64,000 nt of DNA from Ponticoccus litoralis (GTDB lineage: Bacteria; Pseudomonadota; Alphaproteobacteria; Rhodobacterales; Rhodobacteraceae). The position numbers were made by a program, and so were the translations under genes. The notes under the pieces are model-generated. The model was not told where the DNA came from. It was given only the letters and a program-made list of their open reading frames with translations, and searched no databases. Shown here piece by piece: positions 12,370 to 21,500 of the stretch. The stretch spans positions 62,001-126,000 of the forward strand of contig NZ_JBDNCH010000002.1 in NCBI RefSeq assembly GCF_039769985.1, given 5' to 3'. Each line of letters opens with the position of its first letter. Positions within the stretch are counted from its first letter, which is position 1.

Positions 12370-12991
12370 CGACGCCGCGCTGACGCGGGCGGGGCTGGCG
12401 CCCTCGGGCCGGGGGCGCGTCCTGCTTATCGCCTGCGGCGCGCTGGCGCGCGAAATCCTCGACCTGAAGCGGCTGAACGGCTGGGATCACCTCGACCTGA
12501 CCTGCCTGCCCGCGATCCTGCACAACCACCCCGAGCGGATCACCGATGCGGTCCGCACGGTGGTGGCACGACATCGCGAGGCCTACGACCGCCTCTGCAT
12601 CGTCTACGCCGATTGCGGCACCGGCGGCGCGCTGCAGGCCGCCTGCGCCGATCTGGGCGTCGAAATGATCGCCGGCCCGCATTGCTATGCATTCTTCGAC
12701 GGGCTGGCGCGGTTCGAGGCGCGCGACGAGGTCACGGCCTTCTACCTCACCGATTTCCTGGCGCGACAGTTCGATGCCTTCGTCTGGGGGCCGCTCGGGC
12801 TCGACCGCCACCCCGAACTGCGCGACCTGTATTTCGGCAACTACGAGCGGCTCGTCTACCTCGCCCAGACCGACGACCCGGCCCTGACCGAAAAGGCCCG
12901 CGCCAGCGCCGACCGGCTGGGCCTGGCCTTCGAGCGGCGCTTCACCGGCTACGGCGACCTGGCCCGCGCCATAGAAGCCCGGGCCCTCTGA
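12350..12991 (+). CDS. DUF1638 family protein
   Basis: A 213-residue protein with the features of DUF1638: an N-terminal RVLLIACGALAREI, then LTCLPAILHNHPERI, YADCGTGGALQ and AGPHCYAFFDG. The conserved Cys and His residues suggest a metal or cofactor site. DUF1638 genes are often found next to corrinoid methyltransferase genes, as here (corrinoid protein 570 bp upstream), so a role in one-carbon transfer is a reasonable inference; no activity is established. The ATG at 12350 lies inside the preceding small gene. Frame intact. Confidence 0.8.
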   Translation: MTTPTPDDAALTRAGLAPSGRGRVLLIACGALAREILDLKRLNGWDHLDLTCLPAILHNHPERITDAVRTVVARHREAYDRLCIVYADCGTGGALQAACADLGVEMIAGPHCYAFFDGLARFEARDEVTAFYLTDFLARQFDAFVWGPLGLDRHPELRDLYFGNYERLVYLAQTDDPALTEKARASADRLGLAFERRFTGYGDLARAIEARAL

Positions 12992-13060
12992 GCGGACCGC
13001 CCGGCAGTCCGCCCCCATACCCCGGCCCGCCCCACCAGGCCCGCGCCGCCAAGGCCCCCT

Positions 13061-13112
13061 CCTTCTTTGGTCCCGAAATACCTCGGAGAGCGCGAGAGGC
13101 AGCGCCTCTCGC
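13061..13112 (+). repeat. Rhodobacteraceae intergenic repeat, copy 1
   Basis: CTTCTTTGGTCCCGAAATAC followed by CTCGG, then a perfect hairpin GCGAGAGGC-agc-GCCTCTCGC (13092-13112). Related cores followed by GC-rich hairpins occur at 52109, 58859 (inverted) and 59107. It lies between the DUF1638 gene and the convergent deacetylase gene. Confidence 0.65.
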
Positions 13113-13172
13113 AGGGCCGCGCAGCGGGCCTTGCCCCGAACCGGTCTCGCGCGGGCAAGAAATCTCCCGCGA

Positions 13173-15390
13173 TCACTCCACCGCGCGCAGCGATTCCGCC
13201 AGCACCGTCGAGACCGGCACCAGCGTGATGGTCGAGCCGCGATCCTGCAGCCCCCAGAGCACCAGCGCCGAGACCGTATCGGCGCGCAGGCGGCCCACCA
13301 TGACCACGGCGCCCTCCTGCCGGGCGCGGAAGGCGGCCTGGTCGAAGATGCGCCGGATCACATTGGCCGACTGGCCCTCTGCGTCGAAATCCCGGAACAG
13401 CGAGGCCGAGGGCACGCCCTCTTTCAGCGCCAGTTTCTGCGTGGTGTTCAGCCCCTTCGGCACCATGACCAGCCCGTGACCGGAGGCCAGCAGGTAGTCC
13501 GTCGTCTGCGCCGCCACGTCGCGGTCGGCCTGAAGGCTGCCAGCGCTGTCCTCCAGCACCGCCACCGCCTGCGGCACGGCGTCCAGGGCACCGGCAAGGG
13601 CGGTCTCCACGTCCGAGGGCAAGGCCCCCGCCGGCACCGCGCCCACCGCCATGACCTCGAAGCCGAGCGCGCGATAGCCCGCCGCCGCCCCCTGCGGGTC
13701 CGGGTGGCCCGGCGCGATGGCGAAGGTCACGGGAAAGGGGAAGCTCTCCAGCGCCTCGGGGCCCAGCGGGCCAGAGCCGTCGTCGATCAGCACAACCGCC
13801 ATGCGCGGCACCCCGGCGGGGGCCTCGAAGGCGGCGGCGTTGCGGACCAGCGGGCTGTCCCCGGGCAGGGCCGCAAGTGCGGAGGGCACGGTTTCGGGCG
13901 CATCCGGCTGCGCCTCCGGGGCCTCGGGCGCATCGGCGGCGATGCTGGGCAGGCGGTTCTGCTGCACAGCGGGCGCGCGGTTCGACACCAGCGACCCGGC
14001 GCGGGTCTGCAGGCGGCCCTGCTCCGCGTCCGCCGCTGTCTCGGGGTCTTCCTCGGCAGTTTCCGGCGCGTCTCGGGCGACGTCGGGGCCGTCCTCGACA
14101 CTCTCCGGCGCGTCGGTCAAGGCTTCGGGGGCGTCCTTCGCACGCTCCGTCCCCTCTCTCAGGGCCTCGGCACCACCCTCCGCACTCACTGGCGCACCGG
14201 TCAGAGCCTCCGGGTTTTCCGCCTCAGTCCCCGGCGCGTCGGCCCGCGCCCCGGGGCCTTCTTGCACGGGCTTCGGCGGCAGGCCGGGATCGGCAGAGAC
14301 CTGCGGCTCGGCCTCGGGGTCCGGGGCACCCGGGCTGGCCTGCGGCGCGGCGCCCCGGCCCGGCGGCGAAACCGGCTCGACCGGTGTCAGCGCGGCAAGC
14401 TCCAGCGTCTCCGCCCCCTCCGCCCCGGCGGCGGGAGGCGCCTCTGGGGTGTCCCCGACCGCAGGGTCGGCGGGTGGAGCCGTCCCCGCCCCGTCCGGCG
14501 CCGCATCGTCGGCCCCGGGGTCCGGGACGCCCGCCGGTGCGCCGGAGCGGGCCACCTCCGTCAACGGCTCGGGTGCGGGCGCCGGCCCCTCCTCGGGCTC
14601 TGCCGGGGCAAGGGTCAGGTCGACGCCCCGGTCTCCGGCCTGAACGGTGGTCTCGACCCGGTCCGGAACACGCGCCACCGGATCGGGCGCCGCCTCTGCC
14701 GGGGCTGCGCCGCCGCCTCCCCCGGACGCGGATCTCCGGGCCGGACCCCGGCGGCAGCACCGGGTGCCGCACTGGACTCTGGTGCGGCAAGGCTGCCCGG
14801 CACCTCGGTACCGGCCTCCGGAGCGGGTCCGTCTGTCTCCGCGCCCTGCCCTGCGGGTCCATCCGGGACAAGGCGATCCGGGACGGGTGCTGCCCCTGCC
14901 TCCGGCGCCAGATCCGTCCCGGCGGCGGTCACCGGGTCCGCACCCCCGTCATCCTCTGCGCCATCCTCTGCCGGGTCCCCGGCGGCGACATCCGCATCTG
15001 CAACGCCCGTGTCTGGATCAGCCGCCCCATCCCCGAGAGCGGCGCCATCCGCAGCCCCTTCGTCAGCACCGGCACCGGGATCGGCGCCAACCTCCGCCTC
15101 CCTGGCCGCCGGACCACTCGTTGCGTCCGGACGCCCGGCGCCGGATGCCCCCCCCGTTCCGGCCAAGGGCTCCCCAGCAGCGGCGCCATCCGCAGCCCCA
15201 TCGTCAGCACCGGCACCGGGAGCGGCGCCAACCTCCGCCCCCTGGCCGCCGGGCCACTCGTTACGTCCAGACTTGCCCGAGAGGGAAACCCGGTCTCGGC
15301 CACCGGCCCCGTCATCACCGACAGACCCGCGGCGCCGCCCACTGCCACGACCCCGCCCCAGATCGCTCCGATCACAAAACCCTTGGCCAT
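13173..15390 (-). CDS. Divergent polysaccharide deacetylase family protein with long acidic linker, two frameshifts
   Basis: Reconstructed length about 739 residues. The N-terminus (MAKGFVIGAIWGGVVAVGG) is a membrane anchor. About 450 residues of Ala/Gly/Asp/Glu/Pro-rich low-complexity sequence follow, then a C-terminal domain of the YibQ/COG2861 divergent polysaccharide deacetylase type (AVVLIDDGSGPLGPEALESF, FPFPVTFAIAPGHPDPQG, GFEVMAVGA, LEDSAGSLQ). The family resembles NodB deacetylases but usually lacks a full metal site; function is uncertain, probably in the envelope. The frame breaks twice in the linker: at the G run near 15240 and near 14700. Each break is repaired by adding one base. 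The gene is divergent from trpG, about 150 bp away. Confidence 0.75.
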
Positions 15391-15540
15391 GCCGCCTGTC
15401 TCCGCCCTTGTCGCGCCTCGTCTCTTCGGCGGTCCGTGCCCGCCCCGCCTCTGGTGTCGGGGCCTTGACGCCATGCCGCCTGCCTGCGCATGTATACCGC
15501 GACCAAGACCCCTCCCGCCAGCCCCGAGAGACGGATTCCC

Positions 15541-16122
15541 ATGCTTCTGCTGATAGATAACTACGACAGCTTCACCTATAACCTCGTCCATTACCTCGGC
15601 GAGCTCGGGGCTGACGTGCAGGTCTGGCGGAACGACGCGCTGGACGTGCAGCAGGCGATGGCGATGAACCCTGCGGGGATCGTGCTGTCGCCGGGCCCCT
15701 GCGACCCGGATCGCGCGGGCATCTGCCTTGCGCTGACGCAGGCGGCGGCAGAGACGCGCACGCCGCTTCTGGGCGTCTGCCTCGGCCACCAGACCGTCGG
15801 TCAGGCCTTCGGCGGCACGGTGGTGCGCCACGACGAGATCGTGCACGGCAAGATGGGCGAGATCCATCACGGCGGCAAAAGCGTCTTTCGCGGCCTGCCC
15901 TCGCCGCTGCAGGCAACGCGCTACCACTCGCTGGTGGTGCGGCGCAGCGACCTGCCCGAGGCGCTGGAAGTCACCGCAGAGCTTGCTGACGGCACCATCA
16001 TGGGGCTGGCGCATCGCGACCTGCCGATCCACGGCGTGCAGTTCCACCCCGAGAGCATCCGCTCGGAACACGGCCACGCCATGCTGCAAAACTTCCTCGA
16101 CGACCTGAAGGTGCCGGCATGA
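15541..16122 (+). CDS. trpG: Anthranilate synthase component II (glutamine amidotransferase)
   Basis: Releases ammonia from glutamine for anthranilate synthase component I (TrpE) in tryptophan synthesis; some homologues (PabA) also serve folate synthesis. The 193 residues begin MLLLIDNYDSFTYNLVHYLG. The class I amidotransferase triad is visible: Cys80 in LGVCLGHQ and His/Glu in GVQFHPES. The stop overlaps the trpD start (ATGA), so the pair is translationally coupled. trpE is not in the window. Confidence 0.96.
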   Translation: MLLLIDNYDSFTYNLVHYLGELGADVQVWRNDALDVQQAMAMNPAGIVLSPGPCDPDRAGICLALTQAAAETRTPLLGVCLGHQTVGQAFGGTVVRHDEIVHGKMGEIHHGGKSVFRGLPSPLQATRYHSLVVRRSDLPEALEVTAELADGTIMGLAHRDLPIHGVQFHPESIRSEHGHAMLQNFLDDLKVPA

Positions 16123-17135
16123 GCGACGACCTGCGCCCGCTGATCGGCAAGGCCGCCGACCGCCCGCTGTCCCGCGCCGAGGCCGAAGAGGCCTTCGGCA
16201 TCCTCTTCGAGGGACAGGCCACCCCCGCCCAGATCGGCGGCCTGCTGATGGCCATGCGCACGCGCGGCGAGACGGTGGACGAATATGCCGCCGCCGCCGC
16301 GGTCATGCGGTCCAAGTGCAACCCGGTGAAGGCGCCCGCCGGCGCCATGGACATCGTCGGCACCGGCGGCGACGGCAAGGGCACGCTGAACATCTCGACC
16401 GCCACGGCCTTCGTCGCCGCGGGCGCGGGCGTGCCGGTGGCCAAGCACGGCAACCGCAACCTCTCGTCAAAATCCGGCGCGGCGGATGCGCTGGCGCAGA
16501 TGGGCATTCAGGTCATGGTCGGCCCGGATGTGGTCGAGAAGGCGCTGGCCGAGGTCGGCATCTGCTTCATGATGGCGCCGATGCACCATCCCGCCATGGC
16601 CCATGTCGGCCCGGTCCGGGCCGAGCTTGGCACCCGGACGATCTTCAACATCCTCGGGCCGCTGACCAATCCGGCGGGCGTGAAGCGCCAGCTGACCGGC
16701 GCCTTCTCGCGCGATCTGATCCGGCCCATGGCGGAAACGCTGGCGCGGCTGGGGTCGGAACGGGCCTGGCTGGTGCATGGCTCGGACGGCACCGATGAGC
16801 TGACGATCACCGGGATCTCCTGGGTCGCGGCGCTGGAAGAGGACGGCATGATCCGCGAGGTCGAGCTACACCCCGAGGACGCGGGCCTGCCGGTGCATCC
16901 CTTCGAGGCCATCGTCGGTGGCACGCCCGAGGAAAACGGCCGCGCCTTCCGCGCCCTGCTGGGCGGCGAGGCCGGGGCCTACCGCGACGCGGTGCTTTTG
17001 AACGCCGCCGCCGCGCTGGTGATCGCGGGCCGTGCCGCCGATCTGCGCGAGGGCACGGCCAAGGCCCGCGAGAGCATCGACAGCGGCGCCGCGCTGGCGC
17101 GCGTCGAGGCTCTGGCCAAGGCCACCTCCGCCTGA
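16119..17135 (+). CDS. trpD: Anthranilate phosphoribosyltransferase
   Basis: Transfers phosphoribose from PRPP to anthranilate, the second step of tryptophan synthesis. The 338-residue length is normal. Motifs: glycine-rich PRPP loop GTGGDGKGTLNIS, KHGNRNLSSKSGAADALAQ and the anthranilate site MMAPMHHPAM. It lies in the trpG-trpD-(ung)-trpC cluster. A double palindrome follows 8 bases after the stop. Frame intact. Confidence 0.97.
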   Translation: MSDDLRPLIGKAADRPLSRAEAEEAFGILFEGQATPAQIGGLLMAMRTRGETVDEYAAAAAVMRSKCNPVKAPAGAMDIVGTGGDGKGTLNISTATAFVAAGAGVPVAKHGNRNLSSKSGAADALAQMGIQVMVGPDVVEKALAEVGICFMMAPMHHPAMAHVGPVRAELGTRTIFNILGPLTNPAGVKRQLTGAFSRDLIRPMAETLARLGSERAWLVHGSDGTDELTITGISWVAALEEDGMIREVELHPEDAGLPVHPFEAIVGGTPEENGRAFRALLGGEAGAYRDAVLLNAAAALVIAGRAADLREGTAKARESIDSGAALARVEALAKATSA

Positions 17136-17143
17136 TGGGGCGC

Positions 17144-17184
17144 AAAAGTCTTCGAAGACTTTTTCGAATTCCATCCATGGAATT
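17144..17184. repeat. Double-palindrome element A (after trpD)
   Basis: Two adjacent inverted repeats. The first, 17144-17163, is AAAAGTCTTCGAAGACTTTT, a perfect 20-base palindrome with core TCTTCGAAGA. The second, 17167-17184, is AATTCCAT-cc-ATGGAATT. Element B at 20331-20373 has the same two cores in opposite order, with different but still complementary stems. It starts 8 bases after the trpD stop and ends 26 bases before the ung start. Confidence 0.8.
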
Positions 17185-17210
17185 TCCCAGCGCCCGCCGG
17201 AGAGCCTGAC

Positions 17211-17863
17211 ATGACCACGCTGCCGCCACCGCCCGCCGCCTGGGCGCATCTGCCGTTCTTCGCAGGCGCCTATCCGGCCATCGCGGAGCGGCTGAAGGAC
17301 GCCCCTGACGTCCTGCCGCCCGCCCATCAGGTCTTTGCCGCGCTGGAGGCCTGCCCACCCGATGCGACCCGCGTCGTGATCCTCGGGCAGGACCCCTACC
17401 CGACGCCGGGCCATGCCCATGGCCTTGCCTTCTCGGTCGAGCCGGACGTCCGCCCGCTGCCCCGGTCGCTGACCAATATCTTCAAGGAAATGACCGACGA
17501 CCTCGGCGCCTGCCCGCCCGACGGCGACCTGCGGTTCTGGGCCCGGCAGGGTGTGCTGCTGCTGAACACCGCGCTCACCGTGCCCGCCGGACAGGCCGGG
17601 GGCCACGCCCGCCTTGGCTGGACCACCCTGACGCAGGAGGTGCTGGAGGCGCTGAACGACGCCCCGCGCGCCTATATCCTCTGGGGCCGCCATGCGCAGG
17701 GCTTCGCGCCGCGCCTGACCCACCCGGACGCGCAGATCCTGCAATCCGCCCACCCCTCGCCGCTGTCCGCCCGGCGGGGCTTTTCGGCTCGCGCCCCTTT
17801 TCGCGGGTGAACGACTGGCTTATTGCCAGAGGCGAGACCCCGATCGACTGGACGAGAGGCTAG
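17211..17863 (+). CDS. ung: Uracil-DNA glycosylase, 3' frameshift
   Basis: Family 1 UDG removes uracil from DNA in base excision repair. The catalytic water-activating motif GQDPYP (Asp61) and the LLNTALTV and HPSPLSARRGF motifs are present. In the given sequence the frame ends early at 17810 as SARAPFRG. One T missing from the TTTT run at 17781-17784 explains this: with TTTTT the protein continues FFGSRPFSRVNDWLIARG and ends at TAG 17861-17863, three bases before trpC, about 217 residues as expected. Most likely a sequence error. It sits within the trp cluster. Confidence 0.9.
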
Positions 17864-17866
17864 ACC

Positions 17867-18670
17867 ATGACCGCGACCATCCTCGACAAGATCAAGGCCT
17901 ACAAGCTGGAGGAGGTGGCCGCCGACAAGGCCACCCGACCCATGGCCGCCGTCGAAGAGGCCGCGCGCCACGCCGACCCGGTGCGCCCCTTCGCGCTGGC
18001 CCTGCGCGAGGCCGCGCAGACCGGCTATGGCCTGATCGCCGAGGTCAAGAAGGCCTCCCCCTCCAAGGGGCTGATCCGCGCCGATTTCGAACCCGCCGCG
18101 CTGGCCAGCGCCTATGAGGCCGGCGGCGCGACCTGCCTGTCGGTGCTGACCGACACGCCCAGCTTTCAGGGCGCCAAGGGCTACCTGACCGCCGCGCGGC
18201 TGGCGACCGGCCTGCCCGCGCTGCGCAAGGACTTCATGTATGACCCCTACCAGGTGGCCGAGGCGCGCAGTCTTGGCGCCGACTGCATTCTGATCATCAT
18301 GGCCAGCGTGTCCGACGCGCAGGCCGCCGAGCTGGAAGCCTGTGCCTTCGACTGGGGCATGGACGCGCTGATCGAGGTGCATGACCGGGCCGAGCTGGAC
18401 CGCGCGCTGGCGCTGCGCTCGCCGCTGATCGGGGTGAACAACCGCAATCTCAAGACCTTCGAACTGACGCTCGACACCACGCGCGAACTGTCGAAGGCCG
18501 TGCCCGACGACCGCTTCCTCGTCTGCGAATCCGGGCTGCACACGCCCGCCGACCTCGCCGACATGGCAGGCCACGGTGCCCGCGCCTTCCTGATCGGCGA
18601 AAGCCTGATGCGGCAGGACGATGTGGCACAGGCCACGCGGACCCTGCTCGCCGACCCGGTGCCGGCATGA
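17867..18670 (+). CDS. trpC: Indole-3-glycerol phosphate synthase
   Basis: Closes the indole ring from CdRP in tryptophan synthesis. The 267-residue TIM barrel has the expected motifs: AEVKKASPSKGLIR (catalytic Lys), LRKDFMYDPYQV, GVNNRNLKTFELTLDTT and CESGLHTPADL. The gene starts 3 bases after the ung stop and its own stop overlaps the moaC ATG (ATGA), so it is coupled to the molybdenum cofactor genes that follow. Frame intact. Confidence 0.97.
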   Translation: MTATILDKIKAYKLEEVAADKATRPMAAVEEAARHADPVRPFALALREAAQTGYGLIAEVKKASPSKGLIRADFEPAALASAYEAGGATCLSVLTDTPSFQGAKGYLTAARLATGLPALRKDFMYDPYQVAEARSLGADCILIIMASVSDAQAAELEACAFDWGMDALIEVHDRAELDRALALRSPLIGVNNRNLKTFELTLDTTRELSKAVPDDRFLVCESGLHTPADLADMAGHGARAFLIGESLMRQDDVAQATRTLLADPVPA

Positions 18671-19142
18671 GCGGGCTGTCGCATTTCGACGATCAGGGCA
18701 ACGCCCATATGGTCGACGTCTCGGACAAGGCGGTGACGGCGCGCATCGCCACCGCCGAGGGCTGGGTGCGCATGGCGTCCGAGACCTTCGCGATGATCAC
18801 CGAGGGGCGCGCCAAGAAGGGCGACGTCATCGGCATCGCGCGGCTGGCGGGCATCATGGGTGCCAAGAAGACGTCCGAGCTGATCCCGCTGTGCCATCCG
18901 CTGCCGATCACCAAGGTCTCGGTCGACCTGACGGCTACGACCCGGCGCTGCCGGGCCTCCGGCTCGCGGCCACCGTGAAGACCACCGGCCAGACGGGCGT
19001 CGAGATGGAGGCGCTGACCGCCGTATCCACCGCCGCGCTGACCGTCTACGACATGGTCAAGGCGGTGGACAAGGCGATGGAGATCGGCGGCATCCGCGTC
19101 ACCCTGAAGGACGGCGGCAAGTCGGGCCGCTACGAGGCCTGA
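18667..19142 (+). CDS. moaC: Cyclic pyranopterin monophosphate synthase, frameshifted
   Basis: Second protein of molybdenum cofactor synthesis, acting on the product of MoaA (moaA is at 57.8 kb). The N-terminal half is normal: GLSHFDDQGNAHMVDVSDK, then KKTSELIPLCHPLPITKV. Near 18932 the frame changes: one C is probably missing in GACCTGAC(C)GGCTACG. The remaining half continues in another frame with TVKTTGQTGVEMEALTAVS and ends GKSGRYEA at 19142. With one base restored the protein has 158 residues, the standard length. moeA starts 4 bases later. Confidence 0.92.
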
Positions 19143-19146
19143 GCCC

Positions 19147-20318
19147 ATGATCACCGTCACCGAAGCCCTCGACCGCCTCTTTGCCCTTGCCACGCCGCTG
19201 GCGCCGGAAACCGTGCCGCTGGCGCAGGCCGCGGGCCGGGTGCTGGCGCGTGAGGCGACCGCGCGGCGCGACCAGCCGCCCTTTCCGGCCTCGGCCATGG
19301 ACGGCTACGCGGTCGCTGACGCCGCCGCCGGAGACAGCCTGACGGTGATCGGCGAAAGCGCCGCGGGCCATGGCTTTGCCGGGTCGGTCGGCCCGGGTCA
19401 GGCGGTCCGCATCTTCACCGGCGCCCCGGTGCCCGAGGGCGCGACCCGCGTGGTGATCCAGTGAGGATACGACCCGCGACGGCGACCGCATCACGCTGCA
19501 GGCCAACCTCGACGCGCCGACCCATATCCGGCCCGCCGGGTCCGACTTCCGGGCCGGTGCCGCGATCCCGGCGCCGCGCCGCCTGTCGCCCTCCGACATC
19601 GCGCTGCTGGCCTCGATGAACATCGCCGAGGTCGCGGTGACCCGGCAGCCGCGCGTCGCGCTGATCTCGACCGGGGACGAGCTGGTGATGCCCGGCGAAG
19701 ACCCCGGCCCCGACCAGATCATCGTCTCGAACACTTTCGGCCTTGCCGCCCTGCTGCAGGACCTCGGCGCCCTGCCCCGGATGCTGCCCATCGCGCGCGA
19801 CAACCGCGAGGCCCTGCGCTCGGTCTTCGGGCTGGTCGACGACGCCGACCTGGTGATCACCATTGGCGGTGCCTCGGTGGGCGACCACGATCTGGTGGCA
19901 CCGGTGCTGGCGGAACTGGGCATAGAACAGGCCTTCCACAAGGTGGCCATGCGCCCCGGCAAGCCGCTGATGTCCTACCGTTTCGGCAAGGCCACGATGA
20001 TCGGCCTGCCCGGCAACCCGGTCTCGGCCATGGTCTGCGGCCATGTCTTCGTGGCCCCGGTGATCCGCGCCCTGCTGGGCCTTGGTGCCGCGCCCGCGCC
20101 CCGGCGCAGCGCGCCCTCGGCCGAACCGCTGGAGGCCAATGGCCCGCGCGAACACTACATGCGCGCGACCCTCGGGGCCTGACGGGATCACCGCGCAGGG
20201 GCGGCAGGATTCCAGCCTGCTGAGCATCCTCGGCCAGTCCGACGCGCTGCTGGTCCGCCCGGTTCGCGATCCCGCCCGCGCCGCAGGCGAGATGGTGGAA
20301 TACCTGCCCTTCGGCTGA
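19147..20318 (+). CDS. moeA: Molybdopterin molybdenumtransferase, two frameshifts
   Basis: Inserts molybdate into adenylylated molybdopterin. The N-terminus (DRLFALATPLAPETVPLAQ, SAMDGYAVAD, TGAPVPEGATRVV) breaks at 19462, where an extra T before GAGG creates a stop. The middle block has the cofactor-binding motif ALISTGDELV and GLPGNPVSAMVCGHVF. A second break at the GGGG run 20172-20175 ends that frame; after it, GITAQGRQDSSLLSILGQSD and AGEMVEYLPFG follow to 20318. Removing the two bases gives about 390 codons, normal for MoeA. It is the last gene of the trpG-to-moeA run, before element B and the lexA promoter. Confidence 0.92.
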
Positions 20319-20330
20319 GGCCCGGCGCGA

Positions 20331-20373
20331 AAACGCATCCATGCGTTTTTCAAATGTCTTCGAAGACATTTGC
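20331..20373. repeat. Double-palindrome element B (after moeA)
   Basis: AAAACGCAT-cc-ATGCGTTTT (20331-20350) followed by a 22-base perfect palindrome with core TCTTCGAAGA (20352-20373). It is the counterpart of element A at 17144-17184 in inverted order. The first hairpin is trailed by T residues and could act as a terminator for the moeA transcript, 12 bases after its stop. Confidence 0.8.
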
Positions 20374-20400
20374 CCGCCCGCAATGCGGCGACCGCCCCTG

Positions 20401-20429
20401 TTGACACAAAACAGGAACACCCATAGAAC
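20401..20429 (+). promoter_or_regulatory. lexA promoter with SOS box
   Basis: TTGACA (20401-20406), 17 bases, TAGAAC (20424-20429). The spacer and -10 overlap GAAC-ACCCATA-GAAC (20415-20429), the alphaproteobacterial LexA operator GAAC-N7-GAAC. This is classical autoregulation of lexA; the ATG is at 20457. Confidence 0.9.
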
Positions 20430-20456
20430 AAAAAGTAACAGACATGGGGTAAACGG

Positions 20457-21152
20457 ATGCTGACCAAGAAACAGCTGGACCTTCTCGGCTTCATCAACAA
20501 GCGCATGCAGCGCGACGGGGTTCCGCCCAGTTTCGACGAGATGAAGGATGCGCTGAACCTGCGCTCCAAATCCGGCATCCACCGGCTGATCACCGCGCTG
20601 GAAGAGCGCGGCTTCATCCGCCGCCTCGCGCATCGCGCCCGGGCCATCGAGATCGTCAAGCTGCCGGAAAGCCTTGGCGGCCAGCCGGCGGGCTTCAACC
20701 CGCGCGTGATCGACGGCGACCGGCCCGACAGCAAGCCTGCGCGGGCCATGGAACTGGCCAGCCTCGACGTCAGCGAACTGCCCATCGCCTACCGCATCGC
20801 CGCCGGCCAGCCGATCGAGGCGATCAACGACCCGGCTCCCGGCATCGCCGTTCCCGGGCAGATGGTGCGCAGTCAGGGCCGTCACTACGCGCTGGAGGTC
20901 CGGGGCGATTCCATGATCGACGCCGGGATCAACGACGGCGACGTGGTGGTGATCCGCGAAACCTCCGAGGCCTCGGAGGGCGACATCGTGGTCGCGCAGA
21001 TCGAAGGCTACGAGGCGACGCTGAAGCGTTTCCGCCGCAAGGGCGAGATGATCGTGCTCGAAGCCGCCAACCCGGCCTACGAGCCGCGCGTCCTGCCCCG
21101 GGGCGCGGTCAGCGTGCAGGGCCGCCTCGTCGGCCTGATCCGCACCTACTGA
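20457..21152 (+). CDS. lexA: SOS repressor LexA
   Basis: Represses DNA-damage genes and self-cleaves when RecA is activated. Its 231 residues are normal for alphaproteobacteria. The N-terminal winged helix starts MLTKKQLDLLGFINKRMQRD; the cleavage site is the Ala-Gly in AYRIAAGQPI; the catalytic serine lies in VRGDSMIDAGINDGDVV and the lysine in ATLKRF. The long linker between the domains is typical of the group. Autoregulated by the SOS box directly upstream. It converges on comEC with a tandem repeat between. Confidence 0.98.
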   Translation: MLTKKQLDLLGFINKRMQRDGVPPSFDEMKDALNLRSKSGIHRLITALEERGFIRRLAHRARAIEIVKLPESLGGQPAGFNPRVIDGDRPDSKPARAMELASLDVSELPIAYRIAAGQPIEAINDPAPGIAVPGQMVRSQGRHYALEVRGDSMIDAGINDGDVVVIRETSEASEGDIVVAQIEGYEATLKRFRRKGEMIVLEAANPAYEPRVLPRGAVSVQGRLVGLIRTY

Positions 21153-21500
21153 GCGCTCCGCGACCGAATGCGCCCGCCCCTGCCCGGTAACGGCGCAGGC
21201 GGGCGTCCCTTGTGTTTTCGGGCGGCGTTCCCGGTTTCATAGCCCCTGACCCGACGGCTCTGCATCCGGGGTGATCCACGTCCAAGGCGCCGGTCACGGG
21301 CCGGTGTCGGCGCTGGCAACCGTCCGGGGTGTCCTGTTGCGGCGTTCCCGGTTTCATGGCCTCTGGCCCGACCGCTCTGCATCCGGGGTGATCCAAGGCA
21401 AAGGCCCCGGTCACGGGCCAGTGTCGGCGCGGGCAACCGTCCGGGGTGTCCTGTTGCGGCGCGCCGGGCTCCACAGCCTCTGGCCCGACCGCTCTGCATC
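21150..21500. repeat. Three degenerate tandem copies of a 117-bp unit
   Basis: The word CTCTGCATC recurs at 21258, 21375 and 21492, exactly 117 bases apart. Units 2 (21267-21383) and 3 (21384-21500) are closely similar and share CGGTCACGGGCC and CAACCGTCCGGGGTGTCCTG; unit 1 (about 21150-21266) is more diverged but keeps GGCGTTCCCGGTTTCAT. Unit 3 overlaps the last ~90 bases of comEC, so the array probably arose by duplication of the comEC 3' end. The period is 39 codons. There are no spacers, so it is not a CRISPR array. Confidence 0.85.

Noticed and set aside
21150..21500. CRISPR-like array
   Set aside because: The repeat unit is 117 bases and units are directly contiguous, with no spacers and no cas genes nearby.
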